Below are positions 52,402 to 61,150 of a stretch of 64,000 bases of DNA, one piece after another. Under the pieces are notes generated by a model, which searched no databases, had not been told where the DNA came from, and saw only the letters and a list, made by a program, of their open reading frames with translations. A program made the position numbers and the translations under genes. Origin of the DNA: RGIG2041 sp045652745 (lineage in GTDB: Bacteria > Bacillota > Clostridia > UBA1381 > UMGS1253); contig JAZRUW010000030.1 in NCBI GenBank assembly GCA_045652745.1, forward strand, positions 62,001-126,000, in the 5' to 3' direction. How positions within the stretch are numbered: position 1 is the stretch's first letter; every line of letters starts with the position of its first letter.

Positions 52402-52572
52402 GTGAAATATCTCGCGATGCTCGATGTGAAATAATTTACAGTCGTAAATTGTGAAATAGAAAACTTTGTTTTCTGTGAAATAAAATACGCCTTTTAACAT
52501 TTGCGAAGCAAATATTTCACAGCAAAGCTATTTCACATTGCATAGCAATATTTCACACGCCGGTAGGCGTAT
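52402..52572. repeat. GTGAAATA / mini-hairpin array
   Basis: Four GTGAAATA boxes (52402, 52426, 52451, 52475, spacing 24-25) are followed by three inverted TATTTCAC boxes (52513, 52529, 52549). Most intervals hold a small hairpin with a 3-4 base loop: ATTTAC-AGTC-GTAAAT, GAAAAC-TTT-GTTTTC, ATTTGC-GAA-GCAAAT, AGC-AAA-GCT, ATTGC-ATA-GCAAT and ACGCC-GGTA-GGCGT. Outer ATACGCC/GGCGTAT can also pair. It lies between the rnpB and tRNA-Leu terminators. No open frame is supported. Confidence 0.85.
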
Positions 52573-52579
52573 TTCGTTG

Positions 52580-52617
52580 AAAAGCCGACAGAAATCTGTC
52601 GATTTCTGTCGGCTTTT
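52580..52617 (-). terminator. Terminator of the tRNA-Leu gene
   Basis: Sixteen-base perfect stem 52580-52595 / 52602-52617 with loop CTGTCG. On the minus strand it directly follows the CCA end and is followed by TTTTC, so it ends the tRNA transcript. Confidence 0.8.
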
Positions 52618-52618
52618 C

Positions 52619-52705
52619 TGGTGCGGATAACAGGACTTGAACCTGCAAGGAGTTGCCCCCACATGGACCTGAACCATGCGCGTCTGCCAATTCCGCCATA
52701 TCCGC
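52619..52705 (-). tRNA. tRNA-Leu (anticodon CAG)
   Basis: 87 bases on the minus strand. Acceptor GCGGATA (5' end at 52705) pairs with TATCCGC; the anticodon stem CATGG/CCATG holds the loop TTCAGGT with CAG at 52669-52671. A long variable arm (class II tRNA) and a GTTCAAGTC T-loop fit leucine. The 3' CCA is encoded in the gene. It decodes CTG codons. Confidence 0.96.
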
Positions 52706-52728
52706 ATATTAAATTTACGACGGAATTT

Positions 52729-52757
52729 ATTTTAACACAGCGCACCTTAAAAGTCAA
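52729..52757 (-). promoter_or_regulatory. Promoter of tRNA-Leu
   Basis: Minus-strand -35 TTGACT (52752-52757), 17-base spacer, -10 TAAAAT (52729-52734), about 24 bases before the tRNA. Confidence 0.8.
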
Positions 52758-52801
52758 GGACTTTTCCAAAAAATATTTGCTTTTGTTCTGCATCAGACAT
52801 A

Positions 52802-52830
52802 TTTACAAATGTCGACAACTGTGCTATACT
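52802..52830 (+). promoter_or_regulatory. Promoter of the membrane protein gene at 52866
   Basis: -35 TTTACA (52802-52807), 17-base spacer, -10 TATACT (52825-52830), about 35 bases before the start codon. Confidence 0.75.
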
Positions 52831-52865
52831 GAATATATAAGCATACTTTGAAAGAAGGCATACAT

Positions 52866-53474
52866 ATGGCAAACAAAGAACAACTTTTAATTGAATTTTC
52901 TAAGACCGGACTGGCAAGAAGATGCAAAAACGTTTCCGATTTAGAGCAACGCTTTTCCAGATGGATGCACCAAAACGACATATACCTGCGTAACTACGAT
53001 CAAAATGATTTTTACGGCAGTGCAAACTTCACAGTGAACATTTTGCGTAAAAACAAAAATCTGCTGTATTCCTTTGGTTTAAACGAAAGCCATCTCGTGC
53101 ACCAAAGACCGGAGTACCGCGACAATACCAAAGAGCCCTATTCCCTGCTCGGTCAGTTCAAGCATTACGGCAACCAAGTGCATAACCGCGGACAGGACGG
53201 CAACTACCGCAAGCACGGTGCAAAAGGTCTGCTTAGCGCCGGCACGGGCAAAGTCATTTTAGCCGTGGTCATCATCGCTGTGTTGTACAGTTTGCTCGGT
53301 GATACCGTATGGAATTTCATCACCAGCGGTGCAATCTTTAAATTAATTTGTTTTGCAATCGGTGCAGCTGCCAGCATCGGCATACTTCGCTCTAAGAACA
53401 TGGGTTGGCCGCTGCCAATTAAACTGGTTGTGATTATTGTAATATGGGTTGTGTTGGTCAACTACGATTTTTAA
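52866..53474 (+). CDS. Predicted membrane protein, unknown family
   Basis: 202 residues from ATG 52866 with AAGAAGG 7 bases upstream. The soluble N-terminal part (about 1-120) is basic and rich in Asn, Lys and Tyr, without Cys apart from one. Three hydrophobic helices follow (about 127-147, 151-170 and 180-199), and the chain ends shortly after the last. It resembles small lineage-specific Clostridia membrane proteins. It has its own promoter and a shared terminator. Function is not known. Confidence 0.82.
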   Translation: MANKEQLLIEFSKTGLARRCKNVSDLEQRFSRWMHQNDIYLRNYDQNDFYGSANFTVNILRKNKNLLYSFGLNESHLVHQRPEYRDNTKEPYSLLGQFKHYGNQVHNRGQDGNYRKHGAKGLLSAGTGKVILAVVIIAVLYSLLGDTVWNFITSGAIFKLICFAIGAAASIGILRSKNMGWPLPIKLVVIIVIWVVLVNYDF

Positions 53475-53479
53475 AATAT

Positions 53480-53509
53480 AAAAAGCACTTCAATATTGAA
53501 GTGCTTTTT
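53480..53509. terminator. Bidirectional intrinsic terminator
   Basis: A perfect 30-base palindrome with A-run and T-run ends, shared by the membrane protein gene (plus) and rarA (minus). Confidence 0.9.
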
Positions 53510-53511
53510 GC

Positions 53512-54783
53512 TTATTTATCCCCTTTTACTTTTTCCCAATACGCCGCGAGTGTCGCTTCGTTTTTGTTCTCCTGCGGCACATAGTATACCGCATCACGGA
53601 TTGCATCCGGCAGATACTGCTGGTCCACATAATGATTTGGGTACGCGTGCGGATACTTATACCCCTGCCCGTGTCCGAGTTTTGCTGCGCCGCTATAATG
53701 CGCATCCTGCAAATTTGCCGGAATCGTGCCGGTATCCTTTTTTTCAATATCCGCCATGGCCGCATCAATTGCACAGACAACCGCATTGGATTTCGGTGCA
53801 GTCGCCAGCACAATCACCGCCTGGGCAAGCGGTAGTTTTGCCTCGGGCAGACCCAATTGCATTGCACTGTCTACACATGATTTTACGATGGACACCGCCT
53901 GCGGATACGCCATGCCGACATCCTCGGATGCAATCGCCAGAAGTCTGCGACTCGGCGAAATAATATCCCCGGCCGACAACATTCTTGCAAGGTAATGCAG
54001 ACCTGCATTGACATCGGAGCCGCGAATGGATTTATGAAAAGCGGATAATACGTCATAATGGCTGTCGCCGTCACGGTCATGGCGCAAAACCTTCTTTTGC
54101 GTTACCGCAAGCGCTTCCTGTGCTCCGGCTTTGATATTGCCGTTTGCATCCGGCTTTGTGCTCATCACCAACAGCTCAACGCTGTTAAGCGCCTTGCGCA
54201 CATCGCCGCCTGCACAGTTGGCCAGATGTGAAATCGCATCCGGCGATACCCATACCGTCACACCCATTTGCTCGCTTAAAAGTTTTACCGCACGATTTAG
54301 TGCCTTTTCAATCTCTTCCGGTGCAACAGGTCTAAATTCAAACACATTCGAGCGCGACAAAATGGCATTGTAAATGTAAAAATACGGATTTTCCGTTGTG
54401 GATGCAATCAAGGTCAGTTTTCCGGTTTCAATAAATTCCAACAGCGATTGCTGTTGTTTTTTATTGAAATTTTGTATCTCGTCCAAATACAAAATAGCAC
54501 CGTCAGCGGCCTCTAAACTGTCAAGCTCGCTAACCACCGCACGGACATCCGCCACCGAAGCCGTTGTTGCGTTGAGTTTATACAGCGGCTTGTTCATCTG
54601 CTTTGCGATGATATTGGCAATCGTCGTCTTACCCGTACCGCTCGGGCCGTAAAAAATCAAATTCGGGATTTTACCGCCGTCAATCAGTCTGCGCAGCACA
54701 CAGCCTTCCCCTACCAGATGTGTCTGTCCGACAACATCTTTAAGCGATTGCGGTCTGATTAAATCTGCAAGCGGATTTGCCAT
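53512..54783 (-). CDS. rarA: Replication-associated recombination protein RarA (MgsA)
   Basis: 423-residue AAA+ ATPase. Walker A is GPSGTGKT (46-53), Walker B ILYLDEIQNF (about 96-105), and the clamp-loader-like C-terminal part includes HALASEDVGMA-like LLAIASEDVGMAYPQA. The N-terminal MANPLADLIRPQSLKDVVGQ is typical. It acts at stalled replication forks together with SSB. GGAGGTG precedes the ATG. It follows veg on the same strand, separated by a hairpin. Confidence 0.95.
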   Translation of the reverse strand: MANPLADLIRPQSLKDVVGQTHLVGEGCVLRRLIDGGKIPNLIFYGPSGTGKTTIANIIAKQMNKPLYKLNATTASVADVRAVVSELDSLEAADGAILYLDEIQNFNKKQQQSLLEFIETGKLTLIASTTENPYFYIYNAILSRSNVFEFRPVAPEEIEKALNRAVKLLSEQMGVTVWVSPDAISHLANCAGGDVRKALNSVELLVMSTKPDANGNIKAGAQEALAVTQKKVLRHDRDGDSHYDVLSAFHKSIRGSDVNAGLHYLARMLSAGDIISPSRRLLAIASEDVGMAYPQAVSIVKSCVDSAMQLGLPEAKLPLAQAVIVLATAPKSNAVVCAIDAAMADIEKKDTGTIPANLQDAHYSGAAKLGHGQGYKYPHAYPNHYVDQQYLPDAIRDAVYYVPQENKNEATLAAYWEKVKGDK

Positions 54784-54800
54784 ACAAACACCTCCAATGA

Positions 54801-54826
54801 AAAAACGGCATGTCGAATGCCGTTTT
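54801..54826 (-). terminator. Terminator between veg and rarA
   Basis: Stem 54802-54811 / 54817-54826 (AAAACGGCAT with its complement) with loop GTCGA; on the minus strand it is followed by TTTTTTC, so it ends veg transcripts. Confidence 0.85.
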
Positions 54827-54845
54827 CAAAATGAATCCTTAATAA

Positions 54846-55106
54846 TTATGCTTGCGGTTTATATATCGCGATTTCAACATTCTTTGTCAAAATATCAGCA
54901 TAGCTGAAGGAAACACAGCGTTGTTCCGTATTGTCTTCCGGCAGATTGTCGAGTCGAACTGTAAAAATGCTGGGGTATAAATTTTCAATCGTGCCGCGAC
55001 GAACAACCGCTTTTTTGCGACCTTTTTTCGAGGTCAGGCGAACTTTGTGGCCCATATGCTTCTTCAAGCCGGCCTTGACCATCATCAGGTCAGTTTTTTC
55101 TATCAT
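54846..55106 (-). CDS. veg: Veg family protein
   Basis: 86 residues from ATG 55106 with GGGGTG upstream; a longer frame reaching 55166 crosses the promoter and is rejected. KKHMGHKVRLTSKKGRKK and the short SH3-like beta-barrel pattern match Veg, a small abundant protein of Firmicutes linked to biofilm matrix control and spore outgrowth in Bacillus. It is monocistronic with a strong promoter, consistent with abundant expression. Confidence 0.92.
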   Translation of the reverse strand: MIEKTDLMMVKAGLKKHMGHKVRLTSKKGRKKAVVRRGTIENLYPSIFTVRLDNLPEDNTEQRCVSFSYADILTKNVEIAIYKPQA

Positions 55107-55137
55107 CTTTAACACCCCGTTACTACATGATACTCCC

Positions 55138-55166
55138 AGAATATCACTTTTCACGACAAAAGTCAA
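55138..55166 (-). promoter_or_regulatory. Promoter of veg
   Basis: Minus-strand -35 TTGACT (55161-55166), 17-base spacer, -10 TATTCT (55138-55143). A GAGAAT/ATTCTC hairpin abuts the -35 (55167-55183) and may be a weak mutS2 terminator. Confidence 0.78.
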
Positions 55167-55214
55167 GAGAATTTTTCATTCTCTTTAAAGAAAGATTACA
55201 GAAAAGTTACATTT

Positions 55215-57593
55215 TTATTTGAATTCTACAATTGTTACACCATTTTCACCCTCGCCGTACAGACCAAGTCGATAGCTTTTAACAAGCTTGTGCTTTTTGA
55301 GCATTTCAGCAATACCATTTCGAAGCACGCCCGTGCCCTTGCCGTGAATGATGCTTACCTGCCCAAGTCCTGCGCTGTAAGCATCCGCAAGATACTTATC
55401 TACCTCGTACATTGCCTCTTCGAGCATCTGCCCGCGCACATCAATTTCGCTCTTGACATCCGCTCTGCGCGAAACATAGGTACCCGCCTGCGGTGCGCGC
55501 TTGCGGTTTTTCGGTTCCTCCGGTGCTTGCGCCATACGCAAATCCGATAATTTGACATTCATTTTGAGCGTACCGCACTGCACAAACACATTGCCTGCGC
55601 TGTCCGGTGCTTTCAATACCTCCGCCGTCTGTCCAATCGTGACAATCTCTACAAAATCTCCAACCGCAACGGTTTTGGGTGCTTCGGCGTGCTTTTTCAC
55701 TTTCAGCACATCACTAAACGATGCATCAATCGCATCCTCCTTGCCTTTCAATCGGCGGCGGCTTTCCTCAATCGTTCTGTCTGCATCGGCGCTTCGGATA
55801 TTCTTTTTGAGTTTGTTTAATTCCTTAATAACCTGCGCACTTTCCTCTTTTGCATCTAAAATAATGCGCCTTGCCTCCTGACGCGCCTCATCCAAAATCT
55901 TTTTTCGACGGCCGTCGAGTTCACTTTTCTGCATTTCCATGGTCTTGCGTAGCTTATCCATCTCTGCGCGGATGGTTACAGCACGTTTCGCCTCTTCATC
56001 CGCCAAGCGACGGCTTTCCTGCAAATCGCCGATGACATCTTCAAAGCGCACATCTTCATCACTCATAATAGCCTTTGCGCGCTCGATAATCGCTTTATTT
56101 AAGCCCAAACGCTCCGAAATCGCAAACGCATTGGATTTACCCGGTACACCGATCAAAAGTTTATAGGTCGGCTGCAAAGTCTGCACATTAAACTCGCACG
56201 AAGCATTGCAAACCCCCGGAGTAGAAAGTGCAAACAGTTTTAATTCGCTGTAATGCGTCGTTGCCGCCACTCTTGCTCCTTTTTTTCTCAGGTGTTCCAA
56301 AATAGATACCGCAAGTGCCGCGCCCTCCACCGGGTCGGTACCCGCGCCGAGCTCGTCAAAAAGCACAAGCGAATTGTAGCCGGCATGCTCTAAAATACCG
56401 GTAATGTTTTTCATGTGCGAAGAAAAGGTAGAAAGGTTTTGTTCAATACTCTGTTCGTCACCGATATCCGCCCAGACAGACGTAAACACGGCAAGTTCTG
56501 TGTTGTCATTGGCCGGTACATGCAAGCCGCACGCCGCCATAATGGAAAACAAACCGAGCGTTTTAAGCGTAACCGTCTTACCACCCGTATTCGGACCGGT
56601 AATCACAAGCGTATCAAAATCCTTGCCCAGATAAATATCGTTAGCAACCACGTTTCTGGCGTTGAGCAAAGGATGGCGGCCGCGCTTGATATAAATTTCG
56701 CCGCGGCCGTTTAATCTCGGCTCGACACAACCGAATTTCACCGAGAGCTTGCCTTTGCAGAAAATAAAATCAATTTCGCAAAGCGTATTGTAATTTGCCA
56801 CAACCGCATCGCCATATTCACTAACCTCCGCGGAAAGCTCGGCCAGTATACGCTCAATTTCCGCCTGCTCCTGTGCGGCAAGGTCACGGATTTCGTTGTT
56901 GGCATTGACCACGCTCATCGGTTCGATAAACAGTGTAGCGCCCGTCGAAGACGTATCGTGCACCACACCGGAAATTTCGCTTCTGTGCTCCGCTTTCACC
57001 GGAATGACATAGCGACCGCCGCGCATGGTTACAAGCGCTTCCTGCAAATATTTCTGATATTTGTTTGAACGAACAATCCCGTCAATCAGCTCTTTGATTT
57101 TGTCTTGCAAATTGCGCATCTTGCGACGAATGGTTGCCAGTGCCGGACTCGCACCGTCCGCCACCTCATCTTCGGACAAAATACAAAGTCCGATTTTTTC
57201 CTCCAACGGTTTTACCGTTGTCAGTGCAGACGAAAGTCCCGTTAGAATCGGATAATCTTGCGCATCCGCCTGCGACAAATACTGCTTGGTCAGTCTTGCA
57301 ATCTGCAAAAGACTTGCAACCTGCAACAAGTCACGCGCAGATAATATACCGCCAATCATCGCGCGGCGCACCGCGCCCGTCACCTGCGGTGCGGACATGT
57401 TTTTCGGATAACCGAAACGCAATAAAAGCGCTGTTGCCTCAGTCGTTTCTTTCTGCCAAGCTACGGCAGTTTCCAAATCCGTCGTCGGTGCAAGCGCTAA
57501 AATGCGGTCGACAACGGCGGAGTTTGTCGTAAACTCCGCCATCATCTTTATAATTTTGTCGTATTCTAAAATTCGTAATGCCTTGTTGTTCAT
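55215..57593 (-). CDS. mutS2: Endonuclease MutS2 (MutSB / RqcU)
   Basis: 792 residues. The MutS-type ATPase has Walker A GPNTGGKT (about 332) and the FDELGAGTDP segment (Walker B). A long coiled-coil-like charged stretch (about 510-625) follows, and the C-terminal Smr domain ends with DVRGQMLEEAMYEVD and HGKGTGVLRNGI. MutS2 counters recombination and, in Bacillus, rescues collided ribosomes by splitting them. Start ATG 57593 with a GGGAG 12 bases upstream. Separate promoter; divergent from the aconitase gene. Confidence 0.96.
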   Translation of the reverse strand: MNNKALRILEYDKIIKMMAEFTTNSAVVDRILALAPTTDLETAVAWQKETTEATALLLRFGYPKNMSAPQVTGAVRRAMIGGILSARDLLQVASLLQIARLTKQYLSQADAQDYPILTGLSSALTTVKPLEEKIGLCILSEDEVADGASPALATIRRKMRNLQDKIKELIDGIVRSNKYQKYLQEALVTMRGGRYVIPVKAEHRSEISGVVHDTSSTGATLFIEPMSVVNANNEIRDLAAQEQAEIERILAELSAEVSEYGDAVVANYNTLCEIDFIFCKGKLSVKFGCVEPRLNGRGEIYIKRGRHPLLNARNVVANDIYLGKDFDTLVITGPNTGGKTVTLKTLGLFSIMAACGLHVPANDNTELAVFTSVWADIGDEQSIEQNLSTFSSHMKNITGILEHAGYNSLVLFDELGAGTDPVEGAALAVSILEHLRKKGARVAATTHYSELKLFALSTPGVCNASCEFNVQTLQPTYKLLIGVPGKSNAFAISERLGLNKAIIERAKAIMSDEDVRFEDVIGDLQESRRLADEEAKRAVTIRAEMDKLRKTMEMQKSELDGRRKKILDEARQEARRIILDAKEESAQVIKELNKLKKNIRSADADRTIEESRRRLKGKEDAIDASFSDVLKVKKHAEAPKTVAVGDFVEIVTIGQTAEVLKAPDSAGNVFVQCGTLKMNVKLSDLRMAQAPEEPKNRKRAPQAGTYVSRRADVKSEIDVRGQMLEEAMYEVDKYLADAYSAGLGQVSIIHGKGTGVLRNGIAEMLKKHKLVKSYRLGLYGEGENGVTIVEFK

Positions 57594-57656
57594 CCGTTTT
57601 TATTTTCTCCCATCAAACAATTGTATCACTTTCAATCCATAAACCTGTTTTTCTTA

Positions 57657-57685
57657 ATTATACACCAAAGCGCGGAAAACTGCAA
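57657..57685 (-). promoter_or_regulatory. Promoter of mutS2
   Basis: Minus-strand -35 TTGCAG (57680-57685), 17-base spacer, perfect -10 TATAAT (57657-57662), about 60 bases before the gene. Confidence 0.75.
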
Positions 57686-57744
57686 TATGATTTCCGTGTT
57701 CTCGCTGTATATTATTCTATTTCACGCTTTTTTCAGTTCTTCCA

Positions 57745-57773
57745 TTGACATTTTCGCTAAAATTTCGTAAAAT
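57745..57773 (+). promoter_or_regulatory. Promoter of the aconitase-icd operon
   Basis: -35 TTGACA (57745-57750), 17-base spacer, -10 TAAAAT (57768-57773). Confidence 0.85.
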
Positions 57774-57810
57774 ATATAGGTATATACACAAATCCAAGGA
57801 GGACATCACT

Positions 57811-59748
57811 ATGGGACTCAATATTACACAAAAGATTATTAAAAACCATCTTGTCGGCGGTGAAATGACACCCGGCGAAGAAATCGCACTGCGCATTGAC
57901 CAGACCCTCACACAGGACGCGACCGGCACGATGGCTTATCTCGAATTTGAGGCAATGGGTGTACCGCGCGTACGCACGGAGCGCTCCGTTGCATATATCG
58001 ACCACAATACCCTGCAATCCGGTTTTGAAAACGCGGATGACCATCGCTTCATCGGCTCGATTGCCAAAAAGCACGGCATCTACTTTTCGCGCCCGGGCAA
58101 CGGCATCTGCCATCAGGTGCATTTGGAGCGTTTCGGCGCGCCGGGCAAAACCTTAATCGGTTCGGACAGCCATACGCCGACCGGCGGCGGTATCGGTATG
58201 CTTGCCATCGGTGCGGGCGGTTTGGACGTTGCCGTAGCTATGGGTGGCGGCGCGTACTACATCACCTGCCCGAAGGTTTGCAAGGTAGAACTCACCGGCA
58301 AATTAAAGCCGTGGGTTGCGGCAAAAGATGTCATCTTGAAGCTTTTGTCCATTCTCTCCGTCAAGGGCGGCGTGGGCAAAGTGATTGAATACTGCGGTGA
58401 AGGCGTAAAAACCCTCTCCGTTCCGGAAAGAGCCACCATCACCAACATGGGTGCAGAACTCGGCGCAACCACTTCCGTATTCCCGTCCGATGAAATTACA
58501 CGTGCTTTTTTAAAAGCCCAGAAGCGCGAGGAGGTTTGGGTAGAATTAAGCGCGGATGCAGATGCAACCTATGAAGAAGAAATTACCATCAACTTGTCCG
58601 AACTCGAGCCGCTGGCTGCTTGCCCGCACTCGCCGGACAACATTAAATCCATCAAAGAACTCGGCGAAATGAAAATTGATCAGGTCTGCATCGGTTCGTG
58701 CACCAACTCCTCTTTGCAGGACATGTTAAAGGTTGCCCACATTTTAAAGGGCAAAACCGTGCATCCGGATGTATCTTTGTCCATCGCTCCGGGCTCAAAG
58801 CAAGTACTTAATATGCTCGCAGACAACGGCGCACTCTCCATCTTGATTGATGCGGGCGCGCGTATTTTAGAAAGCGCATGCGGCCCGTGCATCGGTATGG
58901 GACAGTCGCCGAATTCCAAGGGCATTTCGCTGCGTACCTTTAACCGTAACTTTGAAGGCCGTTCCGGCACCAAAGACGGTCAGATTTATCTTGTATCTCC
59001 GGAAGTTGCGGCGGCAAGCGCAGTAGCCGGTGTGCTCACCGACCCGAGAGCGCTCGGCGATATGCCGGAGTTTGTATTGCCGGAAGAATTTTTAATTAAC
59101 GACAATATGATTGTGCCGCCGGTTGCGGCAGAAGATATGGACAGCGTGGAAATTCTGCGCGGCCCGAACATCAAGCCGTTCCCGATAACCAAGCCGCTCG
59201 CAGACAATATTGACTGTGCGTGTTCGTTAAAGGTAGGCGACAACATCACCACCGACCACATTATGCCGGCAGGCGCAAAGATTCTGCCTCTTCGCTCGAA
59301 TATTCCGGCGATTTCCAAGCACTGCTTTACCGTATGTGACGAAGCCTTTCCGGCTCGTGCAGAAGAGATGGGTGCAAGCATCATCGTCGGCGGCGCAAAC
59401 TACGGACAGGGCTCTTCGCGTGAACACGCGGCGCTCGCACCCTTACACCTCGGCGTAAAGGCCGTTTTGGTAAAATCCTTTGCCCGCATTCACCGCGCAA
59501 ACTTAATTAACGCAGGTATTTTGCCGCTCACTTTTGAAAACGAGGCAGATTACGATAAAATCAACTTGGGCGACAAACTCGCTATTGCAGACGTACGCAA
59601 AAAGATTGAAGCCGGCGAAGATTTAATTTTGGAAAACAAAACCACCGGCGACAAGATTGTATGTAAATGCGAACTGACTGAGCGCACAAAGGCCATCGTA
59701 CTGGCCGGCGGTCTGTTAAGCTACACCAAGGAAAGTCTGGAGGGTTAA
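57811..59748 (+). CDS. Aconitate hydratase
   Basis: 645 residues from ATG 57811 behind GGAGG. The 4Fe-4S ligands are C297 (in CIGSCTNSS), C357 and C360 (in CGPCIGMG). The C-terminal swivel domain carries NYGQGSSREHAALAPLHLG. The length fits the shorter aconitase clade (about 640 residues, as in Aquifex) rather than the 900-residue AcnA. It isomerises citrate to isocitrate. The icd gene follows after 3 bases, so the pair should feed 2-oxoglutarate for glutamate. No citrate synthase gene is in the window. Confidence 0.93.
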   Translation: MGLNITQKIIKNHLVGGEMTPGEEIALRIDQTLTQDATGTMAYLEFEAMGVPRVRTERSVAYIDHNTLQSGFENADDHRFIGSIAKKHGIYFSRPGNGICHQVHLERFGAPGKTLIGSDSHTPTGGGIGMLAIGAGGLDVAVAMGGGAYYITCPKVCKVELTGKLKPWVAAKDVILKLLSILSVKGGVGKVIEYCGEGVKTLSVPERATITNMGAELGATTSVFPSDEITRAFLKAQKREEVWVELSADADATYEEEITINLSELEPLAACPHSPDNIKSIKELGEMKIDQVCIGSCTNSSLQDMLKVAHILKGKTVHPDVSLSIAPGSKQVLNMLADNGALSILIDAGARILESACGPCIGMGQSPNSKGISLRTFNRNFEGRSGTKDGQIYLVSPEVAAASAVAGVLTDPRALGDMPEFVLPEEFLINDNMIVPPVAAEDMDSVEILRGPNIKPFPITKPLADNIDCACSLKVGDNITTDHIMPAGAKILPLRSNIPAISKHCFTVCDEAFPARAEEMGASIIVGGANYGQGSSREHAALAPLHLGVKAVLVKSFARIHRANLINAGILPLTFENEADYDKINLGDKLAIADVRKKIEAGEDLILENKTTGDKIVCKCELTERTKAIVLAGGLLSYTKESLEG

Positions 59749-59751
59749 ACC

Positions 59752-60960
59752 ATGGCAAAAATTCAAATGAAAACGCCGCTCGTCGAAATGGACGGCGACG
59801 AAATGACCAGAATCATCTGGAAAATGATTAAAGATATTCTTTTAATCCCATATGTGGATTTAAAGACGGAGTACTATGATTTGGGTCTCGAATACAGAAA
59901 CGAAACGGATGACCAAGTGACCATAGATTCCGCAGAAGCCACAAAGAAGTACGGTGTTGCCGTAAAATGTGCAACCATTACACCGAATGCGGCGCGCATG
60001 ACCGAGTACAACTTAAAGCAGATGTACAAATCCCCGAACGGCACTATCCGCGCGATTTTGGACGGCACAGTCTTCCGTGCGCCGATTATTGTAAAAGGTA
60101 TTACCCCCTACATTCCAACATGGACAAAGCCGATTACCATCGCGCGTCACGCCTACGGCGATGTGTATAAAAATACCGAAATGCAGGTAGAATGCGGCAG
60201 CAAGGTAGAACTCGTCTGCACCAAGGACGGCAAGGAAACCCGCCAGACCGTATTTGAATTTACCAATACCGATGGTATCGTGCAAGGTCTGCACAACAAA
60301 GACAACTCCATCGCAAGTTTTGCGCGCTGCTGTTTTAACTACGCACTCGACACCAAACAGGATTTGTGGTTTGCAACCAAGGATACCATCTCCAAGCAAT
60401 ACGACCACCGCTTTAAAGACATTTTTGCCGAAATCTATGAAAATGAATACAAGGCAAAATTTGAAGCGGCCGGAATCGAATATTTCTACACCCTCATCGA
60501 CGATGCGGTTGCACGTGTGATTCGCTCCGAGGGCGGTTACATCTGGGCGTGCAAAAACTACGACGGCGACGTAATGAGCGACATGGTTGCAACGGCTTAC
60601 GGCTCTCTTGCGATGATGACAAGCGTACTCGTTTCCCCTGACGGCATCTATGAATACGAAGCCGCACACGGCACGGTACAGCGCCACTACTACAAGCACT
60701 TAAAGGGCGAAGCAACCTCCACCAACAGCGTAGCAACGCTCTTTGCGTGGACGGGCGCGCTCAAAAAGCGCGGCGAACTCGACGACACACAGGAATTGAT
60801 TGCATTTGCAGAAAAACTCGAAAAAGCAACGATTCAGACCATAGAGGAAGGCGTTATGACCGGCGATTTGTATTTGCTTTCTACCTTAGAAAACAAAAAG
60901 AAGGTCGGCACGGAGGAATTCCTCGTAGAGGTAAACGAAAGATTAAAAAAATTGCTGTAA
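59752..60960 (+). CDS. icd: NADP-dependent isocitrate dehydrogenase (eukaryotic type)
   Basis: 402 residues beginning MAKIQMKTPLVEMDGDEMTR, with the segments ATITPNAARMTEYNLKQMYKSPNGTIR (substrate) and YEAAHGTVQRHYYKHLKGE (NADP site with HGTV). These place it in the type II homodimeric IDH clade found in eukaryotic cytosol and mitochondria and in some bacteria, not the E. coli type. It converts isocitrate to 2-oxoglutarate with NADPH formation. It is co-transcribed with aconitase. Confidence 0.95.
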   Translation: MAKIQMKTPLVEMDGDEMTRIIWKMIKDILLIPYVDLKTEYYDLGLEYRNETDDQVTIDSAEATKKYGVAVKCATITPNAARMTEYNLKQMYKSPNGTIRAILDGTVFRAPIIVKGITPYIPTWTKPITIARHAYGDVYKNTEMQVECGSKVELVCTKDGKETRQTVFEFTNTDGIVQGLHNKDNSIASFARCCFNYALDTKQDLWFATKDTISKQYDHRFKDIFAEIYENEYKAKFEAAGIEYFYTLIDDAVARVIRSEGGYIWACKNYDGDVMSDMVATAYGSLAMMTSVLVSPDGIYEYEAAHGTVQRHYYKHLKGEATSTNSVATLFAWTGALKKRGELDDTQELIAFAEKLEKATIQTIEEGVMTGDLYLLSTLENKKKVGTEEFLVEVNERLKKLL

Positions 60961-60966
60961 ACAAAT

Positions 60967-61003
60967 AAATATCCCCCCGTATAACGGGGGGGTATTTTAT
61001 TTT
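60967..61003 (+). terminator. Intrinsic terminator of the aconitase-icd operon
   Basis: GC-rich stem CCCCCCGT/ACGGGGGG (60973-60980 with 60984-60991) followed by a TATTTTATTTT tail. Confidence 0.85.
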
Positions 61004-61066
61004 CGGGCAAAGCCCTGATACTACTGGCTACGCACAAGTGCGCTTTTGGTTTGGCCTGCCGCCGTT

Positions 61067-61142
61067 CAATTGTTACTTGCTGCCCATAAATGGGTTGTAT
61101 TTTTGCAGGCTTCCCCTTGGGGGGAAGGCTTTCAAACAATTG
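61067..61142. repeat. Structured intergenic repeat with terminal inverted repeats
   Basis: Terminal arms CAATTGTT (61067-61074) and AACAATTG (61135-61142) enclose further hairpins: GCCCAT-AA-ATGGG and the GC-rich GCTTCCCC/GGGGAAGGC. Such CTTCCCC/GGGGAAG elements recur in intergenic regions of gut Clostridia, so this is probably a mobile-type or recurring repeat. No gene is present in 61004-61306. Confidence 0.5.
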
Positions 61143-61150
61143 GTTGGTGC

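Noticed and set aside
52402..52572. CRISPR array
   Set aside because: Intervals are 16 bases and self-complementary, boxes are only 8 bases and change orientation, and no cas genes are in the window.
57811..59748. 3-isopropylmalate dehydratase or homoaconitase
   Set aside because: Both halves are fused in one 645-residue chain and icd follows directly, which supports aconitase.
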